In this document: positions 1 through 9,500 of the stretch, one piece after another | How the letters are laid out: each line of letters opens with the position of its first letter | Numbering within the stretch: the first letter of the stretch is position 1 | Made by a program: the position numbers and the translations under genes | Notes under the pieces: generated by a model | What the model was told of the DNA's origin: nothing | Database searches by the model: none | Seen by the model: only the letters and a program-made list of their open reading frames with translations | NCBI GenBank assembly: GCA_964578885.1 | Contig: CAZOEO010000007.1 | Coordinates: 1 to 64,000 of the forward strand | DNA from: CAZRHR01 sp964578885 | Lineage (GTDB): Bacteria; Bacteroidota; Bacteroidia; CAIKAF01 | Length of the DNA stretch: 64,000 nt | Reading direction: 5' to 3'

Positions 1-133
1 TTTTGTGAAAAGGGCCACAAAATGGTGAGCCGATTTTATCCGTTTATAAACGTTTAATTGCCGACTTAGGTGGTGGGAAATTTGTAGCTTGTCGCCTGGG
101 GAGGAGGAGTGGTGGCCCCCGGGAGAACCGACC
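1..133 (+). repeat. Interspersed repeat, diverged copy A
   Basis: This stretch begins with TTTTGTGAAAAGGGCCACAA and is followed by a segment containing ATCCGTTTATAAAC, a G-rich core and a terminal CCGACC. The same order of blocks recurs at 191-321 and, in a better conserved form, at 45474-45671 and 45744-45841. Copy A is the most diverged: its G-rich core is longer and the GGGTTTTAACC block seen in the others is not recognisable. There is no open frame of note inside it. Confidence 0.65.
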
Positions 134-190
134 CCCGAAACTCCCTGAATACGCTCCAAACTTCCGTCTTCAAGAAATTTTCCATTTGGT

Positions 191-321
191 TTTTGTTAAA
201 AGGGCCACAAAATGGCGAGCCAATTTTATCCGTTTATAAACAATTTATAGCCGAATAATTTCGGTCAGAGGTCGTATTTTGTCAGCGGGGAAGGGCGGGT
301 TTTAACCTCTCATGGCCGACC
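191..321 (+). repeat. Interspersed repeat, copy B
   Basis: It is offset 190 bases from copy A and shares with it a nearly identical first 50 bases. From about position 220 it also matches the copies near 45.5 kb: ATCCGTTTATAAAC, CCGAATAATT, GAGGTCGTA, then GGGGAAGGGCGGGTTTTAAC and a closing CCGACC. It therefore links the window-start copies with those flanking the scaffold gap. Function unknown; the closing CGACC can pair with the internal GGTCG, suggesting a foldable unit. Confidence 0.7.
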
Positions 322-568
322 TGATTTGTCATGTCTGCCAACCAAGCTACTTCGCATTCCAAATCAAGCATCTTCAAAAATCAAGTTTGGCTTTTTCCGG
401 ATTCTCTTTCTCATTTGGCTAAGATGTTAAAAAACATCCCGGCAACGATAAGCAGACATAAATAATAAGAAATTCTTCATCCCTTTTCACATTTCCCTAC
501 CGTATAAAGAATTGGAGCAGCTCATTTATTGCTCCAAAACGAATCGCTGCAGGAGCAAAAGCCTTTGA
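322..568. other. Non-coding stretch, nothing recognised
   Basis: About 250 bases between the repeat copies and the 3' end of the PAP2 phosphatase gene. I see no convincing open frame, hairpin terminator with a T-run, or tRNA-like fold here. Confidence 0.5.
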
Positions 569-1192
569 TTATGGCTCTTTACGCTGTAAGGTTTGTTTCG
601 GACTTCGCAACTTGCCGCGTGTAGGTTTTTCCACCGTGTTTTTCCACAGTAAACCGGTACCTAATCCAATGGACACACCTAAAGCTATTCCGGCCAACAC
701 ATCTGATGGAAAATGTACACCCAAATACACGCGTGAATAGGAGTTCAGTAAAACATACAAGCACAATAAAGCGCTAAAAAAGAACTTTTTAGCCACAGGC
801 ATATGATAATGCAAAACCCCGGAATACAAAGTAAACACAGCAATTCCGGCTGTATTTGCCGCATGAGAGGAAACAAAACCATATTGGCCGCCACAAGGCA
901 CCACCTGATGTAAATAATCCATCAGCTCAGGAGTGTGGCAAGGCCGCAATCGCTGAAACACTTCCTTAAAGGCGTACACAGAAGTGAGATCTGTAAAGGC
1001 AAAAGTGAGTACTGCAAATAGCAGAAAAAAAATAAACCTTGGCCCTAACTTCCTGAAAGACATTCCAAGAATAAAGAGATACAACCAAATCCAGGAATAT
1101 TTATTGGATACCATGGCCATAAATATGTCTAGAATCTGGTGGTGAGCCAGGTTCACGGACATTAAAATGTGTACATCAATATCCTTCCACAT
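569..1192 (-). CDS. PAP2-family membrane phosphatase
   Basis: This is a 207-residue multi-pass membrane protein of the phosphatidic acid phosphatase type 2 family, which removes phosphate from lipid phosphates or undecaprenyl-pyrophosphate at the membrane. All three family motifs are present: K76-x6-R83-P84 (KEVFQRLRP), a S-S-H110 motif in GFVSSHAAN, and SRVYLGVHFPSD at 153-164 with the catalytic H160 and D164. Hydrophobic segments lie between them. The gene starts 6 bases after the Obg stop codon, so the two are probably co-transcribed. Whether the substrate is undecaprenyl-PP or another lipid phosphate cannot be told from sequence. Confidence 0.88.
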   Translation of the reverse strand: MWKDIDVHILMSVNLAHHQILDIFMAMVSNKYSWIWLYLFILGMSFRKLGPRFIFFLLFAVLTFAFTDLTSVYAFKEVFQRLRPCHTPELMDYLHQVVPCGGQYGFVSSHAANTAGIAVFTLYSGVLHYHMPVAKKFFFSALLCLYVLLNSYSRVYLGVHFPSDVLAGIALGVSIGLGTGLLWKNTVEKPTRGKLRSPKQTLQRKEP

Positions 1193-1198
1193 GAAAAA

Positions 1199-2194
1199 TT
1201 ATTCGGTCGGATTAAGTGCCGCCCAAATGGCGTCTTTTAAAGCTGAAATTCCTTCACCTGATACCGCCGAAATAAACAACGGGTGAAGCGAAGCAGTTTG
1301 GCTAGCCATTTCTGCTTTCAATTCGGCATCCAGAATATCGGATTTGGTGATGGCCACAAGTCGCTTTTTTTGAACCAGCTCAGGATTAAAATTGGCCAAT
1401 TCCTCCATCAGAATTTCATATTGTGCCATGATGTCCGGCGCGTCGGCGGGTATCATAAAAAGCAGGAGGGCATTGCGTTCAATATGGCGCAAGAATCTAT
1501 GTCCCAAGCCCTTTCCCAAATGGGCGCCTTCTATAATGCCTGGAATATCCGCCATCACGAATGAGGTATAATCCCGATAAGCGACAATACCTAAATTGGG
1601 TACTAGCGTGGTAAAAGGATAATCTGCAATTTCTGGCTTTGCAGCTGAAACAGCAGCCAATAAAGTGGATTTTCCCGCATTAGGAAACCCGACCAATCCC
1701 ACATCAGCAAGAACCTTCAACTCTAAAATTTTCCAAAGCGCTTGCCCCTCCTCTCCGGGTTGAGCAAACCGGGGTGTTTGGTTGGTAGGCGACTTGAAAT
1801 GGTCGTTTCCTAAACCACCACGGCCACCGCGAACCAAAATGCGCTCTTCGCCATCGGTGGTAATTTCGAAATGGACTTCTCCCGTTTCGGCATCTTTGGC
1901 CACCGTCCCAAGGGGAACATCTAAAATAATATCCGTGCCTTCCGCTCCTTTCTGATGTTGCTTCAGCCCCATTCCACCGTCACCGGCTATCACGTGCTTC
2001 CTGTATTTCAAATGAAGCAACGTCCAAAGCTGTTTATTTCCACGCAGAATAATATGGCCACCACGGCCGCCATCTCCTCCATCGGGGCCACCTCTCGCGG
2101 TGCGTTTATCTCTGGCCAAATGGGCCGAACCTGCGCCTCCCTTCCCGGAACGACAGCAAATTTTTACGTAATCTACAAAATTGGATCCTGACAC
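1199..2194 (-). CDS. obg: Obg/CgtA ribosome-associated GTPase
   Basis: A 331-residue GTPase of the Obg family, acting in large ribosomal subunit assembly and stress signalling in the cytoplasm. The N-terminal glycine-rich Obg fold runs to about residue 158 (GGPDGGDGGRGG and similar runs). The G domain follows, with the P-loop GFPNAGKST at 169-177, the switch motif DIPGIIEG and the specificity motif TKSD. It ends soon after the G domain, so the optional C-terminal OCT domain is absent. The start codon is GTG. It is chosen because the frame gives the canonical N-terminus and a perfect -7 element ends 4 bases before it. First gene of an operon with the PAP2 phosphatase. Confidence 0.95.
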   Translation of the reverse strand: MSGSNFVDYVKICCRSGKGGAGSAHLARDKRTARGGPDGGDGGRGGHIILRGNKQLWTLLHLKYRKHVIAGDGGMGLKQHQKGAEGTDIILDVPLGTVAKDAETGEVHFEITTDGEERILVRGGRGGLGNDHFKSPTNQTPRFAQPGEEGQALWKILELKVLADVGLVGFPNAGKSTLLAAVSAAKPEIADYPFTTLVPNLGIVAYRDYTSFVMADIPGIIEGAHLGKGLGHRFLRHIERNALLLFMIPADAPDIMAQYEILMEELANFNPELVQKKRLVAITKSDILDAELKAEMASQTASLHPLFISAVSGEGISALKDAIWAALNPTE

Positions 2195-2198
2195 CTGA

Positions 2199-2206
2199 CA
2201 AAGATA
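2199..2206 (-). promoter_or_regulatory. -7 promoter element of obg, leaderless arrangement
   Basis: On the minus strand TATCTTTG matches the Bacteroidota -7 consensus TAnnTTTG exactly. Four bases (TCAG) separate it from the GTG start codon, so transcription would begin at or within a base or two of the start codon. Confidence 0.65.
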
Positions 2207-2480
2207 AGGCAGAAAAGCAATGGATGGTCATAGAATCAGGTTAAATGGGAAAATTCGGAAAAAGGAACCGCCAAAATTATTCCTCCTCCCATATGACCCG
2301 TATTAAAAACCAAGGAAGATCTTTGGATACGTAATAATGATTCCTCCGACAAATAATTACCTTATTTTCAATTGTTTTCGGATAAAAGGATGTAAAAGGA
2401 GCACATCCAACCTCTGAAATATAACCACCTGAAAGACGTCAAAATAGGATACCTCATCCCTTCAAAAGTGAGGAAAAAAC

Positions 2481-2834
2481 TCAGGCTATTCTCCAGCCAT
2501 TTTCCACAGGTTTGTCCGGAACAAGTAGGGTTACATTAGAGCCCGAAACTACGCCCAACACCAAACATTCGCTCTGAAAATGTGCAATTTGCTTCGGTGG
2601 AAAATTCACCACGGCGGCCACTTTTTTTCCTTTTAATTCCTCTAAAGTATAGTCTGCAGTAATTTGGGCAGAGGACTTTTTAACGCCCAATGGCCCGAAG
2701 TCAATCCATAATTGAAAGGCAGGCTTTCTGGCTTCGGGAAAAATTTCGGCACGGATTATTTGTCCGATTCGAAGGTCCAGGGCATCAAATTGTTGCCAGC
2801 TGGCAAAGGGTGTTTCAGGTTCTGTCGACATCAT
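2481..2834 (-). CDS. csaA: CsaA-like tRNA-binding-domain chaperone
   Basis: A 117-residue single-domain protein of the CsaA type: a stand-alone EMAP/tRNA-binding OB fold. CsaA proteins dimerise and act as export-related chaperones in Bacillus. Family signatures visible are FDALDLRIGQIIRAE near the N-terminus, KKSSAQIT, and near the C-terminus ECLVLGVVSGSNVTLLVPD. The length is typical. Two consecutive Met codons begin the frame, and either could be used. It stands alone, downstream of and co-oriented with a PD40-OmpA gene in the distance but separated by that gene's position, and 286 bases from obg. Confidence 0.88.
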   Translation of the reverse strand: MMSTEPETPFASWQQFDALDLRIGQIIRAEIFPEARKPAFQLWIDFGPLGVKKSSAQITADYTLEELKGKKVAAVVNFPPKQIAHFQSECLVLGVVSGSNVTLLVPDKPVENGWRIA

Positions 2835-2884
2835 ATCGCCATCTTTTTAGAAGCCAAGTTAGCATCCTTTTAAAGAAATTCAGA

Positions 2885-2912
2885 CAAAAAAAGGGGCCTT
2901 ATTCAGGCCCCC
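2885..2912 (-). terminator. Intrinsic terminator of the gliding/PorP/OmpA operon
   Basis: On the minus strand GGGGCCT, a five-base loop and AGGCCCC are followed by a run of eight Ts. It lies 24 bases past the OmpA stop codon and closes the three-gene operon. Confidence 0.85.
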
Positions 2913-2936
2913 ATGATTATTCAAGTTGATGTTTCA

Positions 2937-4406
2937 TCAAGGTTTCATGCTGAATTTCAGTTCGGAACGACGATTCAATGCACGTCCGGCAGAAGTGGCA
3001 TTGGAAGCGGCTGGCTTATCGAATGCATGCCAGGTCAATTCCATCCGGGCGGTAGGAACGCCTCTTCTTACCAGTTGATCTCTCACTTTTTGTGCACGTG
3101 ATTTGCTAAAGTAAATATTGACGTTGCGTGAACCAACATTGTCAGTATGGCCGGCAATGCTTAAAGTGAGGTTGGGATTCTCCATCATTAAACGGGCCAC
3201 CGTATCCAACACCATATAGTCTTTGGAGGTCTTGGGAAGGGTTTTTTCAAAAGCGAAATAAACCGCCCTTAGCACCCTTGCTTCAGCAGGAAATTCTGAA
3301 GTAACTAAGGTGGCGGCTGGTGCCTCGGCCGTCTTTGGAGCGGAGGTAGATGGAGCAGATGTTTCTGTAGGAGCCACTGGCGTAGCCACCATGGATTCGA
3401 TAGCTGGAGTAGCTTCTTTACGTTCTTCGTAATTTTCCTGACTAACTGCTACTTGGCTTTCTTCCGTAGCAGGTTTCACCTCTTCCACCACTTCTTCTTC
3501 AGGCTTTACCACGTCTACTTTAGAATGGAAAATATCTCCCATAGATCCGTTTCTATTGGAAACAAAGTAGGCCTCTCCTTCAGGAGATGAAGAGAAGTAT
3601 CCATCGAAAGAAGCGCTATTTACGGGCGCTGGAGCCATCACAGGGTCAGACCATTTGGTCCATGTTTCATCCGCTTTGGCCGTGTAATAAATATCCATAT
3701 CCCCAATGCCTCCTTGGCGGTTTGAAGCGAAAAACAAGAGGCGGAGATTGGCATCGTAAAAAGGAGAAATTTCAGCAGCATCGGAATTTACACCCACACC
3801 CAGATTAATGGGACCAACCCATTTGTTTTCTTCCTTATAAATGACGTAAATATCTTCTCTTCCTACAGATGCAGCAGATTGCATGGAAAAGAAAACGGCT
3901 TCCCCGTCCGGGCTAACGTTTACGCCCAAAAATTCACCGGCAAAAGCCAGCTGAGGAATGTCGAAAACCTCTGGCTCTGACCATTTTCCGTCGAAAAAGA
4001 CAGAGGTAGAAAGGCCGATTTTGCGTCCATCTTCTACCGGATAAGAACTGAGTATCCAGACTTTATTTCCATCTGTTGAAATGCCGACTACCGCATTATT
4101 CTCTTTTCCGTTGTACTTAAAATCCTTGTTATTCGGGGTTAAAAAGGATTTAGGACTTTGAGTTCCTGCCGCCAGCCAGATGTCCTGGCCTCCATAGATA
4201 CCGCCGGTATTTTCTTTATGAAATGCCCGGACGAAAAATAGACCCTTTTTGGGAGCAACCAAAGGATAAAGCTCCTCGGAACTAGAATTTATGGATCCTT
4301 CGATGGGCACAGGGTTAGAAAACTCAAGTGTCGGAAGGGTAGATTGCGCCGTTAGAGCTATGCCCCAAGGCAACACCATACTTGAAAAAAGAACTGACTT
4401 TACCAT
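2937..4406 (-). CDS. OmpA-family protein with N-terminal PD40 propeller
   Basis: A 489-residue exported protein. A signal peptide ends near LTAQS. Residues ~35-290 hold WD40-like PD40 segments (for example FFASNRQGGIGDMDIYY and YFVSNRNGSMGDIF). A Glu/Ala/Pro-rich linker follows, and the last ~115 residues are an OmpA C-terminal peptidoglycan-binding domain (AGHTDNVGSRNVNIYFSKSR, then R residues in LNRRSELKF). The same architecture is found in the PorE/SprF-associated proteins that anchor type IX secretion or gliding components to the wall. The ATG overlaps the PorP/SprF stop by 7 bases, so it is translationally coupled. Assignment to the PorE group specifically is inference. Confidence 0.88.
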   Translation of the reverse strand: MVKSVLFSSMVLPWGIALTAQSTLPTLEFSNPVPIEGSINSSSEELYPLVAPKKGLFFVRAFHKENTGGIYGGQDIWLAAGTQSPKSFLTPNNKDFKYNGKENNAVVGISTDGNKVWILSSYPVEDGRKIGLSTSVFFDGKWSEPEVFDIPQLAFAGEFLGVNVSPDGEAVFFSMQSAASVGREDIYVIYKEENKWVGPINLGVGVNSDAAEISPFYDANLRLLFFASNRQGGIGDMDIYYTAKADETWTKWSDPVMAPAPVNSASFDGYFSSSPEGEAYFVSNRNGSMGDIFHSKVDVVKPEEEVVEEVKPATEESQVAVSQENYEERKEATPAIESMVATPVAPTETSAPSTSAPKTAEAPAATLVTSEFPAEARVLRAVYFAFEKTLPKTSKDYMVLDTVARLMMENPNLTLSIAGHTDNVGSRNVNIYFSKSRAQKVRDQLVRRGVPTARMELTWHAFDKPAASNATSAGRALNRRSELKFSMKP

Positions 4407-5401
4407 AGGAATTGGTTTTGTTTTCTGGTTTTATTGAAGGGTCGGATACCGAGCATAACTTCATGTGTGCCGAGTGTATTGGCACGGCTCATTGAGTAAG
4501 GGTAATCGTAAGCATATGCTATGGACAAACAAGAGGAAATATTGAGTCCAACCATGGCAGAAATGGTGCTTTGATAGCGCCAGGAGAAACCGCCCCAAAA
4601 TCTCTGATGTACACGAACTCTGGCACTGGCCTCTCCAATCATTGGGTTTGCGCCCGCCAAACCAGCCATTAAATTGGTTTGAAGTTCGGTGCTCTCAGAT
4701 AGTTTGAAAATATAACCCGCCTGTACAAAATGATGTATATCTAGTTTGGCCTGAGTAGGCTGATCACCGAAATACACTTTGTTGCCAAGTAGCTGTTTGG
4801 CGGAGTAACCTACCCACCATTGTTTACCGTAAAGCAATGCCGAAGCCCCCACGTCTAAGTGGGTAAACCGACCGTTACTTCCAATATATTGCTGATATAA
4901 TGGGTCATTTGGATCTAACAAATAAATATCACCTGGACGAATTCCGTGATTTGAAATTCCGATGTTGGGACTTAGCGCAAGCGTCACAGATTTGGTTAAA
5001 GGAAGATGAATACTATATGCGATATTCCCCTGCATCCGATCGAACGCACCGAGTCGGTCGTACATAAATTGCACACCCCAGCCATGTCTCACTCTAGGTT
5101 TGGCTTGGGAAAAAAGTTTGGAAACAATGGTCGTGTCTGTAAGGTGCAATCCATAAGGGAATGGCTTTCTTGCCTTCTTCCCGAAAGAACCATGCACAGT
5201 AAGCCACGAAGTCATGGGGGCACCGTCAAAGCCAACCCATTGTTGCCGATGTCCTAAACGGGCATCCATGGTTCCTTCAATGCCTGCAAATGCAGAATTC
5301 ACTGCAAATGCATTCATTTGATTATGTGTGGCCAACGGAACTTGTTGGGCCTGAACAAGCCATGGGCTTAGCATGGCAATGCCGAGTAATAAAACTCTCA
5401 T
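4400..5401 (-). CDS. PorP/SprF-family type IX secretion membrane protein
   Basis: A 333-residue outer-membrane beta-barrel protein of the PorP/SprF family (TIGR03519 type). A signal peptide ends at VQAQQ. The mature start is typical of the family (HNQMNAFAVNSAFAGIEG), followed by RQQWVGFDGAPMTSWLTVHG. Later come the strand-rich segments and SYRYQST-like aromatic strands expected for a barrel. SprF-type proteins are needed to expose the adhesin encoded beside them on the cell surface. Here the upstream gene (2 bases away) encodes a protein with a gliding-type C-terminal domain, the usual SprB-SprF pairing. The downstream OmpA gene overlaps it. Confidence 0.93.
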   Translation of the reverse strand: MRVLLLGIAMLSPWLVQAQQVPLATHNQMNAFAVNSAFAGIEGTMDARLGHRQQWVGFDGAPMTSWLTVHGSFGKKARKPFPYGLHLTDTTIVSKLFSQAKPRVRHGWGVQFMYDRLGAFDRMQGNIAYSIHLPLTKSVTLALSPNIGISNHGIRPGDIYLLDPNDPLYQQYIGSNGRFTHLDVGASALLYGKQWWVGYSAKQLLGNKVYFGDQPTQAKLDIHHFVQAGYIFKLSESTELQTNLMAGLAGANPMIGEASARVRVHQRFWGGFSWRYQSTISAMVGLNISSCLSIAYAYDYPYSMSRANTLGTHEVMLGIRPFNKTRKQNQFLW

Positions 5402-5403
5402 GG

Positions 5404-6459
5404 TTATCGAATCAGGGTAATGGTTCCTTTTAAAATCTCTGCTCCTTGTACTCCCAAATCAATGATGTAGAAGTACGTTCCGGCTGCATAGTCGCCGCCA
5501 TCCCAAGGCTGAGCATAACCTTTAGAATGAAAAATCTCCATGCCTGAACGATTGTATACATAGACATGAGAATTGGGATAGGCCACTAAATTTTTCACAT
5601 CCCAAACATCGTTGATCAGATCACCATTTGGGGTTAAACCGGTTGGAATGGTAATGTCTGTAATGACCACAACTTCGGCCGTCGAGGTGTCACGGCAGCC
5701 ATTTCCATCCGTAAAAATCACCTGATACATGGTGGTGAGGTTGGGTGACGCAAAGGGCTGTTGAATATTTACTGCATCCAAACCTTGTGATGGACTCCAT
5801 TGATATGATCCAGTCGCAGACGCCGTGGCCAATAATTGAACTGGTTCAGATAAATATGTCTGCAAATCTGGCCCTGCATCTACCGTTGGCAAAGCATTCA
5901 CCAAAACTATTACGGAGTCTGTGGTCGTTTGGCAGCCATTCACATCGGTCGCCTGAAAATAATACACCACATTATTCATCGGACGTATGGTAGGCGTTGC
6001 TGAACTCGAATTGTTAAGATAACAATTGCCACCAGCGGAATTGCAACTCCAGTTATATACAAAAGGAGCCACCCCACCAAAAACCAAGGACCTTAGTACC
6101 ACGGGTTCGTTGGCACAAACCGTTGTATCAAACCCAACGTTGGCTGTCATATTGGAAGGCTGATGAATTACAAATGGCCTATTTACAATACAACCCAAGG
6201 TATCCATTACAGATACCGTGTAAAATCCGGCGGGCAATCCTGTAAGGGTCTGATTGCTTCCTTGCACCGGAGGATTCGTATTCCAGGTAAACTGAAATGG
6301 CCCAGTATTTCCATTAACTATTGCAGTGGCTGAACCATTGGCCTCACCATAACACCGAACTGAGTCTGTCTGCACCTGAACCGTAAAGGTACATTGTGCT
6401 TGAATCTTAATTAAAAACCCTAATGCAATTATGCTAATTGCACCGATCCTTCTCTTCAT
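5404..6459 (-). CDS. Secreted protein with gliding motility-associated C-terminal domain
   Basis: A 351-residue secreted protein. The signal peptide ends near KIQAQC. A SprB-type repeat follows (VRCYGEANGSATAIVNG), then two Ig/PKD-like modules with paired cysteines (~95-275). The C-terminal ~85 residues match the type B sorting domain (TIGR04131): PTGLTPNGDLINDVWDV, VYVYNRSGMEIFHSKGY, WDGGDYAAGTYFYII. Proteins with this tail are exported by the type IX system and depend on a SprF-like partner, here the very next gene. This is a small member of a family that includes the huge adhesin SprB. It is first in the operon. Confidence 0.9.
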   Translation of the reverse strand: MKRRIGAISIIALGFLIKIQAQCTFTVQVQTDSVRCYGEANGSATAIVNGNTGPFQFTWNTNPPVQGSNQTLTGLPAGFYTVSVMDTLGCIVNRPFVIHQPSNMTANVGFDTTVCANEPVVLRSLVFGGVAPFVYNWSCNSAGGNCYLNNSSSATPTIRPMNNVVYYFQATDVNGCQTTTDSVIVLVNALPTVDAGPDLQTYLSEPVQLLATASATGSYQWSPSQGLDAVNIQQPFASPNLTTMYQVIFTDGNGCRDTSTAEVVVITDITIPTGLTPNGDLINDVWDVKNLVAYPNSHVYVYNRSGMEIFHSKGYAQPWDGGDYAAGTYFYIIDLGVQGAEILKGTITLIR

Positions 6460-6596
6460 GCTTCTTTATTGATTTGGTTGGTAGAACAATATCGGAGTTT
6501 TATTTTTTTAAGAAAAATACTTCAATGGTTTTCTATTAAAAAAATGAGCACTTTCTTTCTTCATTTATCACCAAAAGTAAAAAACATCCGTCCCTA

Positions 6597-9500
6597 TTAT
6601 TTTGGCGATTTCACCCAACGAATCACTTGTGTTTCCGTGCCCATCTTCACCTCCAGCAAATACACGCCGGCGGGCAAAGGCTCCATCCACATTTGTAAAT
6701 CGTACACCTGCGTGCCGGGATTCGTTTCCTCAGCAGGCACTTCTGCCAACAAGCGTCCCGAAATATCTCGTAAACCATAACCGACCTTTGCTCCCGCAGG
6801 CAACGTTACCCGCAACACACCAGGACCATGCGTCGGATTCGGATACACACTCAAACCGGGAGTTTCTTCTGTCCATTCATCCAAACCGCCCATTGTATTC
6901 AACTGGAAGAATGTGCACGTTTCGCTGCTGCAATCCGGACCACTTATCAACAGACATACCGTGTAACCACCGGGCTGATTGTACGTCTTGCTCGGCTGCA
7001 TCTGGTTGCTGCTGCTGCCATCACCAAAACTCCATTGGTAACTGAGGCTTGTATCCTGCTGCTGAGGAATAAACTGCACCATGAACGGACTGACCAATTG
7101 GGCTGAAAACTGCGTTACAGGAGCTGACATCACCGTTAAAGCATGCACCACCGTATCACGGCAACCCATGTCCGACACTGACTCCAGACGAACCATGTAA
7201 GTACCTGGCTGTGTGTACATATAATTCGGATGCATCATCGTGGAATTTCCACCAAAATCTCCGAAATCCCAATGATAACCCACAATGCTGCCCTGAACTA
7301 ATCCCGACAGGTTCGTGAATTGAACGTCTTCTCCGTAACAATGTGTCGGGCCAATGAAATCGGATACCGGAGAGGCATGCACCTGCACTACCCCACTCTG
7401 GCTCGCACTGCAACCAAACTGAGTAGAAACCTGCGCCGTGTAAGTATAACTGCCCCAGTTGGCATACGTATGTTGCGTACTGGAACCCTGACCCGTATTC
7501 CCGTCGCCAAAATCCCAAATCACATTGCTCACCTGCGCATTGTTGATACCCAATACACTGCCCTGAGCGCTAAAAACATTTCCGACACCTTCGCAGGATG
7601 ACAATCCCTGCAACTGAGTAATCACGGGTATCTCATGTACAAACGCTTGATGATACAAGGTATCGCTGCAACCATGGTTGCTCTGTGCCAAAATCGACAC
7701 GCCATAACTTCCCGCCTGGCTATACTGGTGCTGAACCTGCAAATTGCCGCTGCTGTTGCTATTACCATCACCAAAATTCCATAACAACGACTGGAGCGTG
7801 GCACCATTCACACCGCTCAACGAAAGCTGCGTCTGAAACTGGTGCGTGCCTCCTTCGCAGACATCCAATCCGGTGAAGTTGCTCAGCTGAGGCGAGGGAT
7901 TCACCACCGCAATGGTACTGCTCGTTGCAACGCAACCATGGTTGGTCGTTACCTGAAACAACACGGGATAAGTACCCGCAATACTATACGTATGAGTCGC
8001 CGCACTGCCCTGACCTACATTGCCGTCCCCATAAGTCCAATCGAAAACGGAAAGCTGCGCGCCATTCTCGTTCGACACGGACGATAGTTGACTAAACGTC
8101 AACGCACTTCCCTCACAAACCGTTCCTCCACTCACCACCTGAATCTGAGGATTCGGATTCACAAGCGCTGCTCCCGTCGCCGTTGCGCTGCAACCATGAT
8201 TCGTGCTAACCACATACGTTACAGGATAACTGCCTGCAGCCGCGTAACTATGACTCAATCCACTTTGAGACGACTGGTTGCCATCACCAAGCGTCCAGGA
8301 ATGTTGGGAAAGCGATGCACCGTTGATGTTGGCCACCTGACTCGTCTGACCCATCAGAGTGGGCTGACCAAGACAAACCGACGGCACATTCAACTGACTG
8401 ATTACAGGATTCGGATTCACCGACACAACGGATACCGCTGTGTCACTGCAACCTTGATTAGTACCCACGAACAACTGAACAGCGTATGTACCCGCTCCGG
8501 CATATACATGGCCCACGGAAGAACCAACCGCCGTATTCCCATCACCCAGAACCCATTGATATTGAGACAACTGAGCACCATTCACGCCGCTCAGTAAAGA
8601 CATCTGAGTCAACTGAGTCTGATTCCCTTCGCAGACGGCGGAGGACTGAATGCCAGTAATCTGAGGAACGGGATTCACTACTGAAACAAACGAAAACGTA
8701 TCGGCACAGCCATGGTTGCTTTGAACCACCAGCGAAGATGTGTACGTGCCGGCGGCAGCATAGGTGTAAACAGAACTGCTGCCCGGAGCACTGTTGCCAT
8801 CGCCATACAACCAGGTGTACTGAGACAATTGCGCACCATTCACATTCGAAACCTGACTGGTTTGGCTAAAATTCAACGCCACACCTTCGCACACCGTACC
8901 GGATTGGGCCGATAAAATTTGTGGGCGAGGATGTACCAACGCCTGAGACGTGCTGATGTCTATACAGCCATAATTGCTGGTCACCTGCAGCTGAACCGGA
9001 TATGCTCCTGCCGCACCATACGCATGACTCGGGGCATTCGTCGATGAGGTGGTGCCATCACCAAGTGTCCATTGATACTGACTGATTACAGAGCCGTTCA
9101 CGCCGGAAACTGAAGCATTCTGCTGAAATTGAGTTAGTTGACCTTCACAAGCCGTGGAAACCGATAAAACGCCAGCCACCGGATTCGGGTTCACCGTTAC
9201 GGAAACACCAGGCGAAGGAACGGATGTACAACCATTGCCATCTGTGTACGTTGCCGTGTAGGTATCCTGAACCTGCGCCGTTAATACAGCACTTGTGGCG
9301 CCAGTGCTCCAGGTGAGACCGCTGCTATAATTTGAACTAAGCAACACCGAATCTCCTGAACAAAACGTGGTGGGACCTGATGCCGAAAGAACTGGAGAGG
9401 CCGGCAAGGGGTTCACCGTCACCAGCACAGGAACAGAATTCGGGCTGGTACAACCGTTCGCATCCGTATGGGTAACAAGATATGCACCTGTTTGTGTGGC

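Noticed and set aside
2207..2480. Possible small RNA or gene in the 270-base spacer between csaA and obg
   Set aside because: No open frame, hairpin with T-run, or tRNA-like pattern could be supported beyond the obg -7 element.
8088..8597. Open frames on the plus strand opposite the giant repeat protein, including one of 169 codons
   Set aside because: They arise from the repetitive Ser/Thr/Gly-rich coding strand and recur with its modules; composition is rich in Arg, His and Thr with no domain.
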